Origin: Planctomycetota bacterium
GTDB lineage: Bacteria > Planctomycetota > B15-G4 > SIAN01
Assembly (NCBI GenBank): GCA_016795285.1
Contig: JAEUIC010000016.1
Coordinates: forward strand, 1-64,000
Length of the DNA: 64,000 nt
Direction: 5' to 3'
This document shows, in pieces, positions 8,788-21,939 of this stretch. The notes below the pieces were generated by a model that ran no database searches, had not been told where the DNA came from, and worked only from the letters and a program-made list of their open reading frames with translations. Both the position numbers and the translations under genes were made by a program. Within the stretch, counting starts at the first letter, position 1, and each line of letters opens with the position of its first letter.

Positions 8788-9732
8788 TCACTCCGCCTTC
8801 GGAGCCTCGGGCGCCGCTGGAGCCGCTCCACCCTCGGCCGCCGGCTCCGGCCCCATGCCGTCGTCGCGCTTCGGCGGCGCCTTGCGCGGCGGCTGGCGCT
8901 TCTCGAGGCTCGTGCCGGCGCTGTAGCGCTTCGAGCGGATGTCGGGATCGACGCTGGTCATCGCCGGATCGGCCGGCGTCCCGCGCTGGTTCGCCTTGCC
9001 CTCGACGATCGCGTCGACGAGCCGCGTGAGCAGCACCTGCACCGAGCGCATGGCGTCGTCGTTGCCCGGCACCGGGAAGTCGACCTGCGACGGATCGCAG
9101 TCGGTGTCGAGGATGCCGATGATCGGGATCCCGAGGCGGTTGGCCTCCTTGACCGCGATGTACTCCTTGCGGACGTCGACCACGACCAGCGCGCCCGGCA
9201 AGCGATCGAGATGGCGGATGCCCTCGAGGTTGCGGCGGATGCGCTGCAGCTCGCGGGTGATGAAGGATTGCTGCTTCTTCGGCATCTGCGCGAGGCGCCC
9301 GGACGTCTCGAGGTGCTCGAGCTGCTCGAGGTGGTTCAGGCGGTTGCGGACGGTGCTGTAGTTGGTGAGCGTCCCGCCGAGCCAGCGCTCGTTCACGTAC
9401 GGCATGCCGCCGCGCGTCGCCTCGGTCTGGATGACGTTCTTCACCTGCCGCTTGGTGCCGACCAGCACGACCTTGTGGCCGGCCGAGACGAGGTTGCGCA
9501 GGAAGCGCTGCGCGCGGGCGAGGCCGCGCACCGTCTGCATCAGGTCGATGATGTGGATGTAGTTGCGCTTGCCGTAGATGTACGGCTTCATCTTCGGGTT
9601 CCACCGGCTCACGCGATGGCCGAAGTGGACGCCCGCCTCGACGAGCTCGTTGATCTGCAGGGGCTGCGACTGCACGCCTTGCGACTGCGACGGCGCGCCC
9701 TGCTGGAGACCGGACTGCGTTCCTTGCTGCAC
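8788..9732 (-). CDS. rpsB: 30S ribosomal protein S2
   Basis: Ribosomal protein S2 is recognised by INELVEAGVHFGHR, WNPKMKPYIYGKRN and GTKRQVKNVIQ. I place the start at GTG 9732, which has an AGAGGAT Shine-Dalgarno eight bases upstream. This gives 314 residues with a Gln/Ser-rich N-terminal extension of about 25 residues. A second in-frame GTG about 15 codons later is possible. The C-terminus also carries a Pro/Ala/Lys-rich tail beyond the usual S2 core. It is the first gene of the rpsB-tsf-pyrH-frr operon and has a long leader. Confidence 0.96.
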   Translation of the reverse strand: MQQGTQSGLQQGAPSQSQGVQSQPLQINELVEAGVHFGHRVSRWNPKMKPYIYGKRNYIHIIDLMQTVRGLARAQRFLRNLVSAGHKVVLVGTKRQVKNVIQTEATRGGMPYVNERWLGGTLTNYSTVRNRLNHLEQLEHLETSGRLAQMPKKQQSFITRELQRIRRNLEGIRHLDRLPGALVVVDVRKEYIAVKEANRLGIPIIGILDTDCDPSQVDFPVPGNDDAMRSVQVLLTRLVDAIVEGKANQRGTPADPAMTSVDPDIRSKRYSAGTSLEKRQPPRKAPPKRDDGMGPEPAAEGGAAPAAPEAPKAE

Positions 9733-9899
9733 GAAGGGATCCTCTTGGACTCCAGGCGGAGTCCGATGCGCTAGTTCGCCACGAGGAGACGACGGGCACC
9801 GCGAAGGCGCCCACGCTCCCACCAGCGCGGAAGGAAGAACGGTGGTGGCACCGACCCCATGTCGGCAGCCGAGAGTTCTTCCGGCGAACGAAGCGCGGC

Positions 9900-9927
9900 A
9901 GTCTAGTGGGAGTCGGAGGTCGATCAA
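9900..9927 (-). promoter_or_regulatory. candidate sigma70-type promoter of rpsB
   Basis: On the minus strand TTGATC (9922-9927) and TAGACT (9900-9905) are separated by 16 bases, a reasonable -35/-10 pair. Transcription would begin near 9893 and leave a leader of about 160 bases before the rpsB GTG. Such a leader is long enough for the S2 autoregulation known in other bacteria. The whole 303-base region 9733-10035 between rpsB and the divergent cyclase gene holds no gene. Confidence 0.42.
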
Positions 9928-9967
9928 GGGGCGCATCACGCCCCACCCTCCCAGGGAGGCGCCCCTT
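9926..9967. repeat. inverted repeat in the rpsB/cyclase intergenic region
   Basis: AAGGGGCGC at 9926-9934 is the perfect reverse complement of GCGCCCCTT at 9959-9967. A smaller hairpin (CCTCC-CAG-GGAGG) lies nested between the arms. The left arm touches the proposed rpsB -35 box. It could be an operator, or simply a strong structure between divergent genes. Confidence 0.5.
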
Positions 9968-10035
9968 CCACGTCTGGGGGCGACCTGCCAAAGTGTCGCG
10001 TCACACCTGGGCCGAACTCCGGATCATGAGCAGTC

Positions 10036-10974
10036 ATGGAAGAGCGTCCGCGACGAGCCTTGCTTGCGTGCCATGCGGCGACCCCTTGGCCGTCGATCGA
10101 GCCCCTGCTCGCGGCGCGCGGCTTCGAGGTCGTCGTCACTCGGGACGTCGTCGCCACGGCGGCGGCCCTTGAGGAGGGGCGCTTCGACCTCGTGATCCTG
10201 CAGCCGCTCGCCGGGGGCGCCGCCCATTTCGAGCTCGACGCCGTGGTGGCGCCCCGCGACGACGATGCTGCGCATGCAGTGCTGCTCGTGCTCGAATCGG
10301 GCGAGGAGGGCGCCCCCCTGCTGGCGCGCCTCGCTGCCGGCGACGACTTCCACCGCGGCGACGACGAAGCGGGACTCGCGCAGCGCGTCGAGCTGGTGCT
10401 GCGCCGTCGCGAGCAGTTGCGCCGCCTCGAGTCGGAGACGATCACCGACTTCAAGACCGGGCTCTTCAACGACCGCTACTTCTACCGCCGCCTGCTCGAG
10501 GAGGTCGAGCGCACCCGCCGCCACCGCCTGGCGTTGGCGCTGGTGCTGATCGACTTCGACGACTTCAAGCGGATCAACGACCAGTTCGACCACGCCTTCG
10601 GCAACTTCGTGCTCGCCGCCTTCGGCCGCAAGCTGCGCGCGAGCAGCCGCGCCATCGACCTGCCGGCGCGCATCGGCGGCGACGAGTTCGCCCTGCTGCT
10701 GCCGAGCACCGCGCTCGACGAAGCGGCGCTGGTGGCGACGCGCCTGCAGTCGACGGTCGACGAGTGCCGCTTCGAGGCGCGCGGCGAGACGCTGCGCATC
10801 AGCATCTCGATGGGGATCGACGCGATCCACGGCGAGGACCACGTCGCTCCCGACGCCTTCCTGCGCCGCGCCGACGCGGCGCTCTTCGAGGCGAAGCGGC
10901 GCGGCAAGGGGCGCTTCGTCCTCTATCCCGAACTCGGCCAGCCCGAGGCGAAGGCGAAGACGGTCAACGGCTGA
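10036..10974 (+). CDS. diguanylate cyclase (GGDEF) with phosphorylation-dead receiver-like domain
   Basis: This 312-residue protein makes the second messenger c-di-GMP from GTP. The catalytic GGDEF motif is intact at 214-218, and the substrate-binding helix (DFDDFKRINDQFDHAFGN) is canonical. A product-inhibition I-site RxxD is present at Arg205-Asp208, five residues before GGDEF. Residues 1-125 look like a CheY receiver fold, but the position expected to hold the phospho-acceptor Asp reads Gln56 (DLVILQP). The domain is therefore probably not controlled by a histidine kinase. The ATG at 10036 faces divergently from rpsB, and the gene is monocistronic and convergent with ileS. Confidence 0.9.
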   Translation: MEERPRRALLACHAATPWPSIEPLLAARGFEVVVTRDVVATAAALEEGRFDLVILQPLAGGAAHFELDAVVAPRDDDAAHAVLLVLESGEEGAPLLARLAAGDDFHRGDDEAGLAQRVELVLRRREQLRRLESETITDFKTGLFNDRYFYRRLLEEVERTRRHRLALALVLIDFDDFKRINDQFDHAFGNFVLAAFGRKLRASSRAIDLPARIGGDEFALLLPSTALDEAALVATRLQSTVDECRFEARGETLRISISMGIDAIHGEDHVAPDAFLRRADAALFEAKRRGKGRFVLYPELGQPEAKAKTVNG

Positions 10975-11022
10975 GCCTCGACGCCTCCCCCGACCGCCCG
11001 CGCCGCATCGACCCGCGCAGCT

Positions 11023-14214
<3,192 letters not shown>

Positions 14215-14296
14215 GGGCTTCCCTCCAGCGCCGCGCGGCGCGAACGCAGGGCGGCGCGACCGAGCAGCGGCGCGACAACTTACCAGCGGCGCGGCG

Positions 14297-15124
14297 TCAC
14301 TCGCGCGGCGGCGCGGGCGGGCGGTCGGTGCGGAACTGCTCGAGGAAGCGGCCGGCGGGCGCGCTGGTCCATTCGCGGACGAACTGGATCAGCTCGGCCG
14401 CCATCGAGCCGGCCGGCGCGCTGGCCGTGGCCACCGCCGCGGCGAGCGCCGCCTGCTTGCGGAACAGCAGGTGGTAGACGCGCTTCAGCTCGTCGATCTG
14501 CTCCTCGGCCACGCCGCCGCGCTGCAGGCCGACGACGTTCAGCGCGCGCACGCGCACGCGCTCGCCGGCCACCTTGGTGAACGGCGGCACGTCGTGCACG
14601 ACGCGGCTCATGCCGCCGACGTACGCCATGCGCCCGATGCGTGCGAAGTGGTGGCACGCGACGGCGCCCGCCAGCACCGCGCGGTCGCCGATGTGGACGT
14701 GCCCTGCGATCAGCACCGCGTTGGCGATGATCAGCTCGTTGCCGAGCACGCAGTCGTGCCCGACGTGCGAGCACGCCATCAGCAGGTTCTTGTCGCCGAC
14801 GATCGTCTTGCCGCCGCCCTTCACCGTGCCGCGGTTGATCGTGACGCACTCGCGGATCACGTTGCCGCTGCCGATCGAGAGCGTGGTCGGCTCGCCGCGG
14901 TAGGTCTTGTCCTGCGGCGTCCCGCCGAGGACCGCGCCCGGATGGACGACGTTGTCGCTGCCGAGCGACGTGTGGCCGCACACCACGACGTTCGACAGCA
15001 GGCGCGTGCGGGCGCCGATGCGCGCCCCCGAATGGACCACGCAGAACGGCCCGACCTCGACCTCGGCGCCGAGCTCCGCGCCCGCCTCCACCACCGCGAG
15101 CGGGTGGATCTTGGCGGCGCTCAC
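14297..15124 (-). CDS. lpxA: UDP-N-acetylglucosamine O-acyltransferase
   Basis: This 275-residue left-handed beta-helix enzyme transfers an acyl chain to UDP-GlcNAc in the first step of lipid A synthesis. Hexapeptide repeats run through the N-terminal two thirds. The motif ACSHVGHDCVLGN carries His120 and the catalytic His123, followed by the helical C-terminal domain. The GTG at 15124 overlaps the lpxC-fabZ stop codon by four bases. The neighbourhood with lpxC-fabZ, the Skp-like gene and bamA is the classical outer-membrane biogenesis cluster. Confidence 0.96.
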   Translation of the reverse strand: MSAAKIHPLAVVEAGAELGAEVEVGPFCVVHSGARIGARTRLLSNVVVCGHTSLGSDNVVHPGAVLGGTPQDKTYRGEPTTLSIGSGNVIRECVTINRGTVKGGGKTIVGDKNLLMACSHVGHDCVLGNELIIANAVLIAGHVHIGDRAVLAGAVACHHFARIGRMAYVGGMSRVVHDVPPFTKVAGERVRVRALNVVGLQRGGVAEEQIDELKRVYHLLFRKQAALAAAVATASAPAGSMAAELIQFVREWTSAPAGRFLEQFRTDRPPAPPRE

Positions 15125-16425
15125 GTCGCGTCCACCAGGGTGAAGGTGAGCAGCGCCTCGGCGACGCGCTGGCCGCCGACCTTCGCCACCGCCGCCCCCT
15201 GCCCCATCTTGCTGCGCACCTTGGTCGCCTCGATCTCGATGCGCAGCTGGTCGCCCGGGACGACCGCGCGGCGCAGCTTCACCTCGTCGATCGACCAGAG
15301 CACCGCGAGCTTGCCGGTGTTCTCGAGGCGGCGCAGCAGCAGCAGGCCGGCGAGTTGCGCCATCGCCTCGAGGATCAGCACGCCCGGCATGATCGGCTGG
15401 CCGGGCCAGTGGCCCTGGAAGAACGGCTCGTTGATGGTGACGTTCTTGATGCCGACCGCGCGCCGGTAGCCCTCGAGCTCGATCACGCGGTCGATCAGCA
15501 GGAACGGGTAGCGGTGCGGCAGGAGATTGAGGATCTCCTTGATGTCCATGCCGGTCGGGCTCGGCAGCGAGCCGGCGAGCTCCTCGGCCTCGAGCGCCTC
15601 GATCAGCTTGCCGACCATCTTGCGGTTGGCGGCGTGGCCGGTCTTGGTGGCCATCACCTTGCCGCGCAGGTCGGCGCCGAGCAGGAAGAGGTCGCCGAGC
15701 AGGTCGAGCATCTTGTGGCGCGCGAGTTCGTCGGGGAAGCGCAGCGCGGGCGCTCCGTCGGCGGGCGCCCCCACCACGATCGTGTTCTCGAGCGTCGCTC
15801 CCTTGCCGAGCCCCCGCTTCTTCAGCTCCTCGACCTCTTCGGCGAAGCAGAAGGTGCGCGCCGGCGCGATCTTCTCGCGGAAGCTCTCCGCGGTGACGTC
15901 GAGCGCGACGTACTGGCTGTTGCCGGCACGCCCCTGGAAGTCGAGCGTGTAGGCCAGCGAGAGCCCGTCCTGCTCGTTCGGCACCGCGGTGATGAACGAG
16001 TCGCCGACCGAGACCGCGATCGGCTCGCGGACCTCGAGGCGCTTCCGCGGCGACTTCTGCTCGACGATGCCGGCCCGCTGCAGCTGCTCGAGCCAGACCA
16101 GCGCGCTGCCGTCGAGTCCCGGCATCTCGGCGCCCGAGATCTCGACGCGCAAGTTGTCGATGCCGAGCCCGGCGAGCGCGGCGCACAGGTGCTCGACGGT
16201 GTGGACCTCCGCCTCCTCGTTCTTCAGCGTGGTCCGGCGCGGGTTGTCGACGATGTAGCGGTAGGAGGCCGGGATGATCGGCGCGTCCGGCAGGTCGCTG
16301 CGCACGAACACGACGCCGCTGTCGGCATCGGCCGGGACGATCCGCACGCGCGTCTCGGCGCCGCTGTGGAGGCCGACGCCGGCGAGCTCGAAGGGGGACT
16401 TGATCGTGCGTTGGTTGCGCCGCAT
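15121..16425 (-). CDS. lpxC/fabZ: bifunctional LpxC deacetylase / FabZ dehydratase fusion
   Basis: One 434-residue chain joins two lipid enzymes. Residues 1 to about 290 are LpxC, the zinc deacetylase that commits UDP-acyl-GlcNAc to lipid A. The zinc ligands are His79 (VEHL), His237 and Asp241 (HKMLDLLGD), with the active-site His264. Residues about 296-434 are FabZ, the hydroxyacyl-ACP dehydratase, with PHRYPFLLIDR and the catalytic His339 and Glu353 spaced as in E. coli FabZ. The fusion is known from Bacteroidetes/Chlorobi-type and some other bacteria. It ties competing uses of the same hydroxyacyl-ACP pool to one polypeptide. Confidence 0.96.
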   Translation of the reverse strand: MRRNQRTIKSPFELAGVGLHSGAETRVRIVPADADSGVVFVRSDLPDAPIIPASYRYIVDNPRRTTLKNEEAEVHTVEHLCAALAGLGIDNLRVEISGAEMPGLDGSALVWLEQLQRAGIVEQKSPRKRLEVREPIAVSVGDSFITAVPNEQDGLSLAYTLDFQGRAGNSQYVALDVTAESFREKIAPARTFCFAEEVEELKKRGLGKGATLENTIVVGAPADGAPALRFPDELARHKMLDLLGDLFLLGADLRGKVMATKTGHAANRKMVGKLIEALEAEELAGSLPSPTGMDIKEILNLLPHRYPFLLIDRVIELEGYRRAVGIKNVTINEPFFQGHWPGQPIMPGVLILEAMAQLAGLLLLRRLENTGKLAVLWSIDEVKLRRAVVPGDQLRIEIEATKVRSKMGQGAAVAKVGGQRVAEALLTFTLVDAT

Positions 16426-16440
16426 GAGCGGTCGGGGACG

Positions 16441-17013
16441 CTACTTGCCCGCGTCGAGGATCGCAAGGACGGCATCGGTCGCGTCGACGCTGCCGCGGAA
16501 CGCGACGACGGAACGCACCACGATCTCCGGGATCACCTCGCTGCTCTTCGTCCCCTTGACCGGCGAGGAGGCGTACTGCAGCACGGCGTCGAGGTCGCGC
16601 GACTCGAGGTAGGTCTTGCAGGCCGCCGCGACGCGCGCGTGGCCGTCGGAGAGCGAGCGCGCCACGCGCCGCTCGAACTCGTCCTGCAGCGAGTCCTGCT
16701 CCGCCTCGAGCTCGAACTTGCGGACGCGCAGCTCCTTGCCCTTCTTCAGGTAGCCATCGCTGCCCGGCTGGAGCGAGTCGAGCTCGGCGACCTGCGCGCG
16801 GTACTCCTTGGCGCGCTCGTCGAGCAGCTGCTGGTTGGCGGCGCGCCACTGGTCGATCAGCGCCTGCTCGTCGCGCGACTTCTTGTGGGTGCTGACCAGG
16901 CGCGACATGTCGACCACCGCGATGCGCGGCCCCTCGAAGGTGCGCGCGGCGCCGCCGACCACCACCAGCGCCGCGAGCGCGGCACCGACGATCCACTTGC
17001 TGACCGGTCTCAT
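16441..17013 (-). CDS. OmpH/Skp-family periplasmic chaperone
   Basis: This 190-residue protein has an N-terminal signal anchor (VSKWIVGAALAALVVVGGAA), the typical first strand IAVVDMSRL, and then a long charged helical hairpin as in Skp/OmpH chaperones that carry outer-membrane proteins to BamA. I use ATG 17013, which sits eight bases after GGAG. An in-frame ATG two codons upstream is too close to that site. It lies directly downstream of bamA and upstream of lpxC-fabZ, the standard position. Confidence 0.87.
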   Translation of the reverse strand: MRPVSKWIVGAALAALVVVGGAARTFEGPRIAVVDMSRLVSTHKKSRDEQALIDQWRAANQQLLDERAKEYRAQVAELDSLQPGSDGYLKKGKELRVRKFELEAEQDSLQDEFERRVARSLSDGHARVAAACKTYLESRDLDAVLQYASSPVKGTKSSEVIPEIVVRSVVAFRGSVDATDAVLAILDAGK

Positions 17014-17071
17014 GGGCATTGCTCCTCGAAGACGCGCGACCGCAGGGCGAACCGCGGGGCCCACCGCAGGC

Positions 17072-19546
17072 TCAGAAGCGCGTGCTGAAGTTGATCTGGA
17101 AGCTCTCGCGCTCGTCCTCGCTCGCGCGCTGCACCGGGATGCCGTAGTAGAGCTCGAGCGGCGCCGAGAAGAGCTGGAACGGGATGCGCAGCCGCAGCCC
17201 GGCGCCGACGCTCATGCGCCAGCGCCCCTCCTCGAGGTCGCCCCAATCGCGCTCGAGCATCCCCTGGTCGACGAAGAGGAGGCCGCGCAGGAACGGCTGG
17301 TTCTCGCGCAGGCGGGCGTCGTAGATGTCGACCAGCGGGAAGACGTACTCCGTGTTGACGGTCCAGCCGGCGCTGCCGCCGATCGGGAAGTCGCCGTCGT
17401 GCGGGCCGAGGCCGCGGAACTCGAAGCCGCGTCCCTGCAGGTAGCCGCCCGGCCCGCCGGCGAAGTAGCGCTCGAAGAGCGGCACGTCGTCGCTGTCGCC
17501 GTAGCCATTGGCGTAGGCCAGCGCGCCGCGGAAGGAGAGCACGTGGCGCTGCTCCTCCTCGTTCTCGAAGATCGGGATCAGCAGCTCGGCGCTGGTGGTC
17601 CCCTTCACCGCCTCGACCTGCGCGCCGAGCGGGCCGCCGAGCCACTCGACGCTGGCATCGAGCCGGTAGCCCTCGGTCGGGTTGCGCAGCGAGTCGAGCT
17701 GGCGGAACTCCCAGTCGGCGATCAGCGCGCGCACCGACGTGCCGCCCTCGACCGCGAGCAGGTCCTCGATCGGATCGACGCGCGCCTCGATGTTGTCGAT
17801 GGTGACGCGATCCTGGCGCAGCCCGAGCGAGACCGACTGGCGCCGCGACAGCCGCTTGCCGATCGCCACCTGGCCGCCGATCGTCTCCTGGTCGTAGTAG
17901 CGCGAGGTGAACTCGCGCAGGTGGAGGTTCATGTCGAGGAAGACCGGGTTGCTGAGCGGCCCGGTCAGGTAGGGCTCGGTGAACTGGATCAGGTAGTTCG
18001 AGTAGCGGTTGCCGGGATTGGCGCGCAGCCGCAGCCGCTGGCCGCCGCCGTGGAACGCGCGCTGGTCGAGGAACTCCTCGAAGAGCGTGGCCGGCGAGTC
18101 GGGCAGGTCGGTGATGTCGAAGTTGTCGATGGTGAGATCGGTGCCGAGGAAGAAGCCCTGGCCCGATGCGACGCCGCCGAACAGCGTGAAGAGGCCGGCG
18201 GTGCCGTCCTCGACGCGCATCACGATGTCCTCGTAGCGCGGGTCGTCGGTCGGCTCGTGCTCGACCCAGGCGAGCGGCGTCCCGCGCTCGTCGGCGAAGA
18301 AGCCGCTGGCGCGCAGGCGATCCTCGGCGGCGAGCAGCTCGTCGCCGTCGAAGAGCTCGCTCGGATGGAGGTCGAGCTCGCGGCGGATCACCTCGTCCTT
18401 GGTGTTCTCGTTGCCGACCACCTTCACGTCGCGCACGCGCTTCGGGACGTCCTCGCGGACGCGGTAGGTGACGTCGAGCTCGGCGCTGCCCGGCGCGTAG
18501 CTCTCGATCGGCCGCTGGTCCATCTCGGCGCGCGCGAAGCCGAGGTGGCGATACCCCTTCAGGATGCGCGCGCGGTCCTTCCGGTAGATGGTCTGCCGGT
18601 AGGGCTGGCCCGGCGCGAGGCGCGTCTCTGCGGCGAGCTCCTCGGCGGAGAACTGCTCGTTGCCGACGTACTTCACCGAGCGGACCGTGTAGCGCGGCCC
18701 CTGCTCGATGCGCACCGTGATGTCGACCTCGCGGCCGTCGAGGTCGGGGACGACCGACTCGACCGCGACGCGCGCGTCGAGGTACCCCTCGTCGCGGAGG
18801 AACTGCTCGATGAGGACGACGTCGTCCTCGAGCGCCTTCGGCTTGTAGGCCTGCGTGAAGATCCACCACGAGCGGCTGGTCTTCATCAGGGAGCGCAGGT
18901 GGCGCGGAGCGAACTGGACGAGGCCGACGAACTCGAGCTCGTCGACGGCCACCTCGGGCCCCTCGAGGATCCGGAACAGCAGCACGTGCTCGTCGCCCTG
19001 CTTCTCGATGCGCGGCTCGATCTCCGCGTAGAGGAAGCCCTCGTCCTGGTACTTCTCCTCGAGCTGGCGCACCAGCACGGCGAGGCCGCTGCCGCGCACC
19101 GTGCTGGCGGGCAGCGAGTTGTTCTCCGACAGGCGCAACGCCTCGCGCAGGTCGTCCTCGTCGATCTCGCGGTTGCCCTCGAAGAGGACGCGGCTCACCG
19201 CCGGCACCTGCTCGAGCCGGAAGACGACGTCGACGCTGCCGTCCGGGCGCCGCGACGCGCGCACCTCGCCCCAGACCTGGAAGCGGCTGGCGAGCGACTT
19301 CAGGTCCTCGTCGGCGATGCGCGCCGAGTAGGCGGCGCCCACCTTGGTGCGCACCTGCAGCTCGAGCAGTTCGGCCGTGAGGCGCGTGTCGCCCTCGAAG
19401 CGCACCGACGCGACAGGGCCGTCGGCTCGAACGGTCGGCGGCGGACCGGCGGCCGACGGAGGGGCGACGACGTTCGCGCCGCTCTCCTGCGCAGGAGTCG
19501 CGCTGGCGAGGAGCACCACGAAGCTGGCGGCGAGGTGGAGGCGCAT
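17072..19546 (-). CDS. bamA: outer membrane protein assembly factor BamA
   Basis: This 824-residue Omp85 protein is the core of the beta-barrel assembly machine. A signal peptide (residues 1-19) is followed by successive POTRA domains (to about residue 460), with repeats such as VRFEGDTRL, VLFEGNREID and VKYVGNEQFS. The C-terminal barrel ends in phenylalanine, as outer-membrane barrels do. The loop-6 motif, usually VRGF, reads GRGF here. The ATG at 19546 lies one base from the dnaB stop codon, so the genes are coupled. Confidence 0.95.
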   Translation of the reverse strand: MRLHLAASFVVLLASATPAQESGANVVAPPSAAGPPPTVRADGPVASVRFEGDTRLTAELLELQVRTKVGAAYSARIADEDLKSLASRFQVWGEVRASRRPDGSVDVVFRLEQVPAVSRVLFEGNREIDEDDLREALRLSENNSLPASTVRGSGLAVLVRQLEEKYQDEGFLYAEIEPRIEKQGDEHVLLFRILEGPEVAVDELEFVGLVQFAPRHLRSLMKTSRSWWIFTQAYKPKALEDDVVLIEQFLRDEGYLDARVAVESVVPDLDGREVDITVRIEQGPRYTVRSVKYVGNEQFSAEELAAETRLAPGQPYRQTIYRKDRARILKGYRHLGFARAEMDQRPIESYAPGSAELDVTYRVREDVPKRVRDVKVVGNENTKDEVIRRELDLHPSELFDGDELLAAEDRLRASGFFADERGTPLAWVEHEPTDDPRYEDIVMRVEDGTAGLFTLFGGVASGQGFFLGTDLTIDNFDITDLPDSPATLFEEFLDQRAFHGGGQRLRLRANPGNRYSNYLIQFTEPYLTGPLSNPVFLDMNLHLREFTSRYYDQETIGGQVAIGKRLSRRQSVSLGLRQDRVTIDNIEARVDPIEDLLAVEGGTSVRALIADWEFRQLDSLRNPTEGYRLDASVEWLGGPLGAQVEAVKGTTSAELLIPIFENEEEQRHVLSFRGALAYANGYGDSDDVPLFERYFAGGPGGYLQGRGFEFRGLGPHDGDFPIGGSAGWTVNTEYVFPLVDIYDARLRENQPFLRGLLFVDQGMLERDWGDLEEGRWRMSVGAGLRLRIPFQLFSAPLELYYGIPVQRASEDERESFQINFSTRF

Positions 19547-19547
19547 C

Positions 19548-20918
<1,371 letters not shown>

Positions 20919-21068
20919 GGTGCCCCCCCTCCCGAGGCGCGCCGCCGCCTCCCACTCCGCGTGCGGTGCCCCGCCGCACCGAACCGGCACTCCCGCCGCT
21001 CGATCCCCCGACAAAAGAGCGGGCGCGGCCGAGCGACACCCGGCCGCGCCCTGCTCGAACGAACGATA

Positions 21069-21605
21069 TCAGCTGGCCGGAGTCTCGGGCGCCGGCGCGG
21101 GAGCCTCGCTGGCGGCCTTCGCCGCTGCTTCGGCTGCCGCGAGCGCCGCCGCCGCCGCGGCCCCTTCGGCCTCGACGACGACGGTGATCCCCACCTTCAC
21201 GTCGGCGTGCAGGTGGATCGCGACCTCGTAGGTGCCGACCGTCTTGATCGGCTCCTTGATGCGGATGTCGCGCTCGGCGACCGCATGGCCCTTCTCCTTC
21301 AACGCAGCGGCGAGCACGTGGGCGCTCACCGATCCGAAGAGGTGGCCTTCCGCAGTCGCACGCATGGTCAGCTCGAGCTTCAAGCCCTCGAGCTTCCCGG
21401 CGACGCCCTTCAGCTCGGCGACGAGCTTCTCTTCCTCGACGGCGAACTTCTTCTTCATCGTCACGAGACGCGAGAGCGCGTCGGGCGTGGCGAGGATCGC
21501 CTTGCGCTGCGGGAGCAGGTGGTTGCGCCCGAAGCCGTCACGGACCTTCACCTGGTCGCCCTTGCGACCGAGGCTTTCGATGTTCTCGAGCAGGATGACT
21601 TGCAT
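21069..21605 (-). CDS. rplI: 50S ribosomal protein L9
   Basis: This 178-residue protein has the L9 N-terminal domain (MQVILLENIESLGRKGD, GFGRNHLLPQ), the long connecting helix and the C-terminal domain ending in IHLHADVKVGI. Beyond the usual ~150 residues it carries an Ala/Glu/Pro-rich tail of about 30 residues. It is preceded by rpsR 16 bases upstream. Confidence 0.96.
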   Translation of the reverse strand: MQVILLENIESLGRKGDQVKVRDGFGRNHLLPQRKAILATPDALSRLVTMKKKFAVEEEKLVAELKGVAGKLEGLKLELTMRATAEGHLFGSVSAHVLAAALKEKGHAVAERDIRIKEPIKTVGTYEVAIHLHADVKVGITVVVEAEGAAAAAALAAAEAAAKAASEAPAPAPETPAS

Positions 21606-21621
21606 CGATGTACTCCGCGGC

Positions 21622-21921
21622 TCAGCCGACGAACGGCAGCAGGCCGAGATAGCGCGCCTGCTTGACCGCGACCTTGAGCTGACGCTGGAACTTCGCGCTG
21701 TTGCCGGAACGCTTGCGCGAGAAGAGCTTGCCCTGCTGGGAGCAGAGCCGTTCGAGGGTGTTCAGGTCCTTGTAGCTGATGTTCAGCCCGTCGGGCAGGG
21801 CGCCCTCCTTCTGGAGGATCCCTTCCTTCTTGCTGAAGCGGCACGGGCCGCGATCGACGAACTTCCGGTAGCGCCGCTGGCGAGCCCGAGCGAGCGCGAT
21901 GCGTGACTTCTTCTTCGGCAT
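21622..21921 (-). CDS. rpsR: 30S ribosomal protein S18
   Basis: This 99-residue protein matches S18, with CRFSKKEGILQKEG, ISYKDLNTLERLCSQQGKLFSRK and the C-terminal RQLKVAVKQARYLGLLPF. It partners with S6 on the platform of the small subunit and lies 18 bases downstream of rpsF. The ssb gene often found between rpsF and rpsR is absent. Confidence 0.96.
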   Translation of the reverse strand: MPKKKSRIALARARQRRYRKFVDRGPCRFSKKEGILQKEGALPDGLNISYKDLNTLERLCSQQGKLFSRKRSGNSAKFQRQLKVAVKQARYLGLLPFVG

Positions 21922-21939
21922 GTCGTTGTGCTCCTCTCG

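Noticed and set aside
10975..11022. Rho-independent terminator between the cyclase gene and ileS
   Set aside because: No GC stem followed by a T-run is visible in the 48-base gap.
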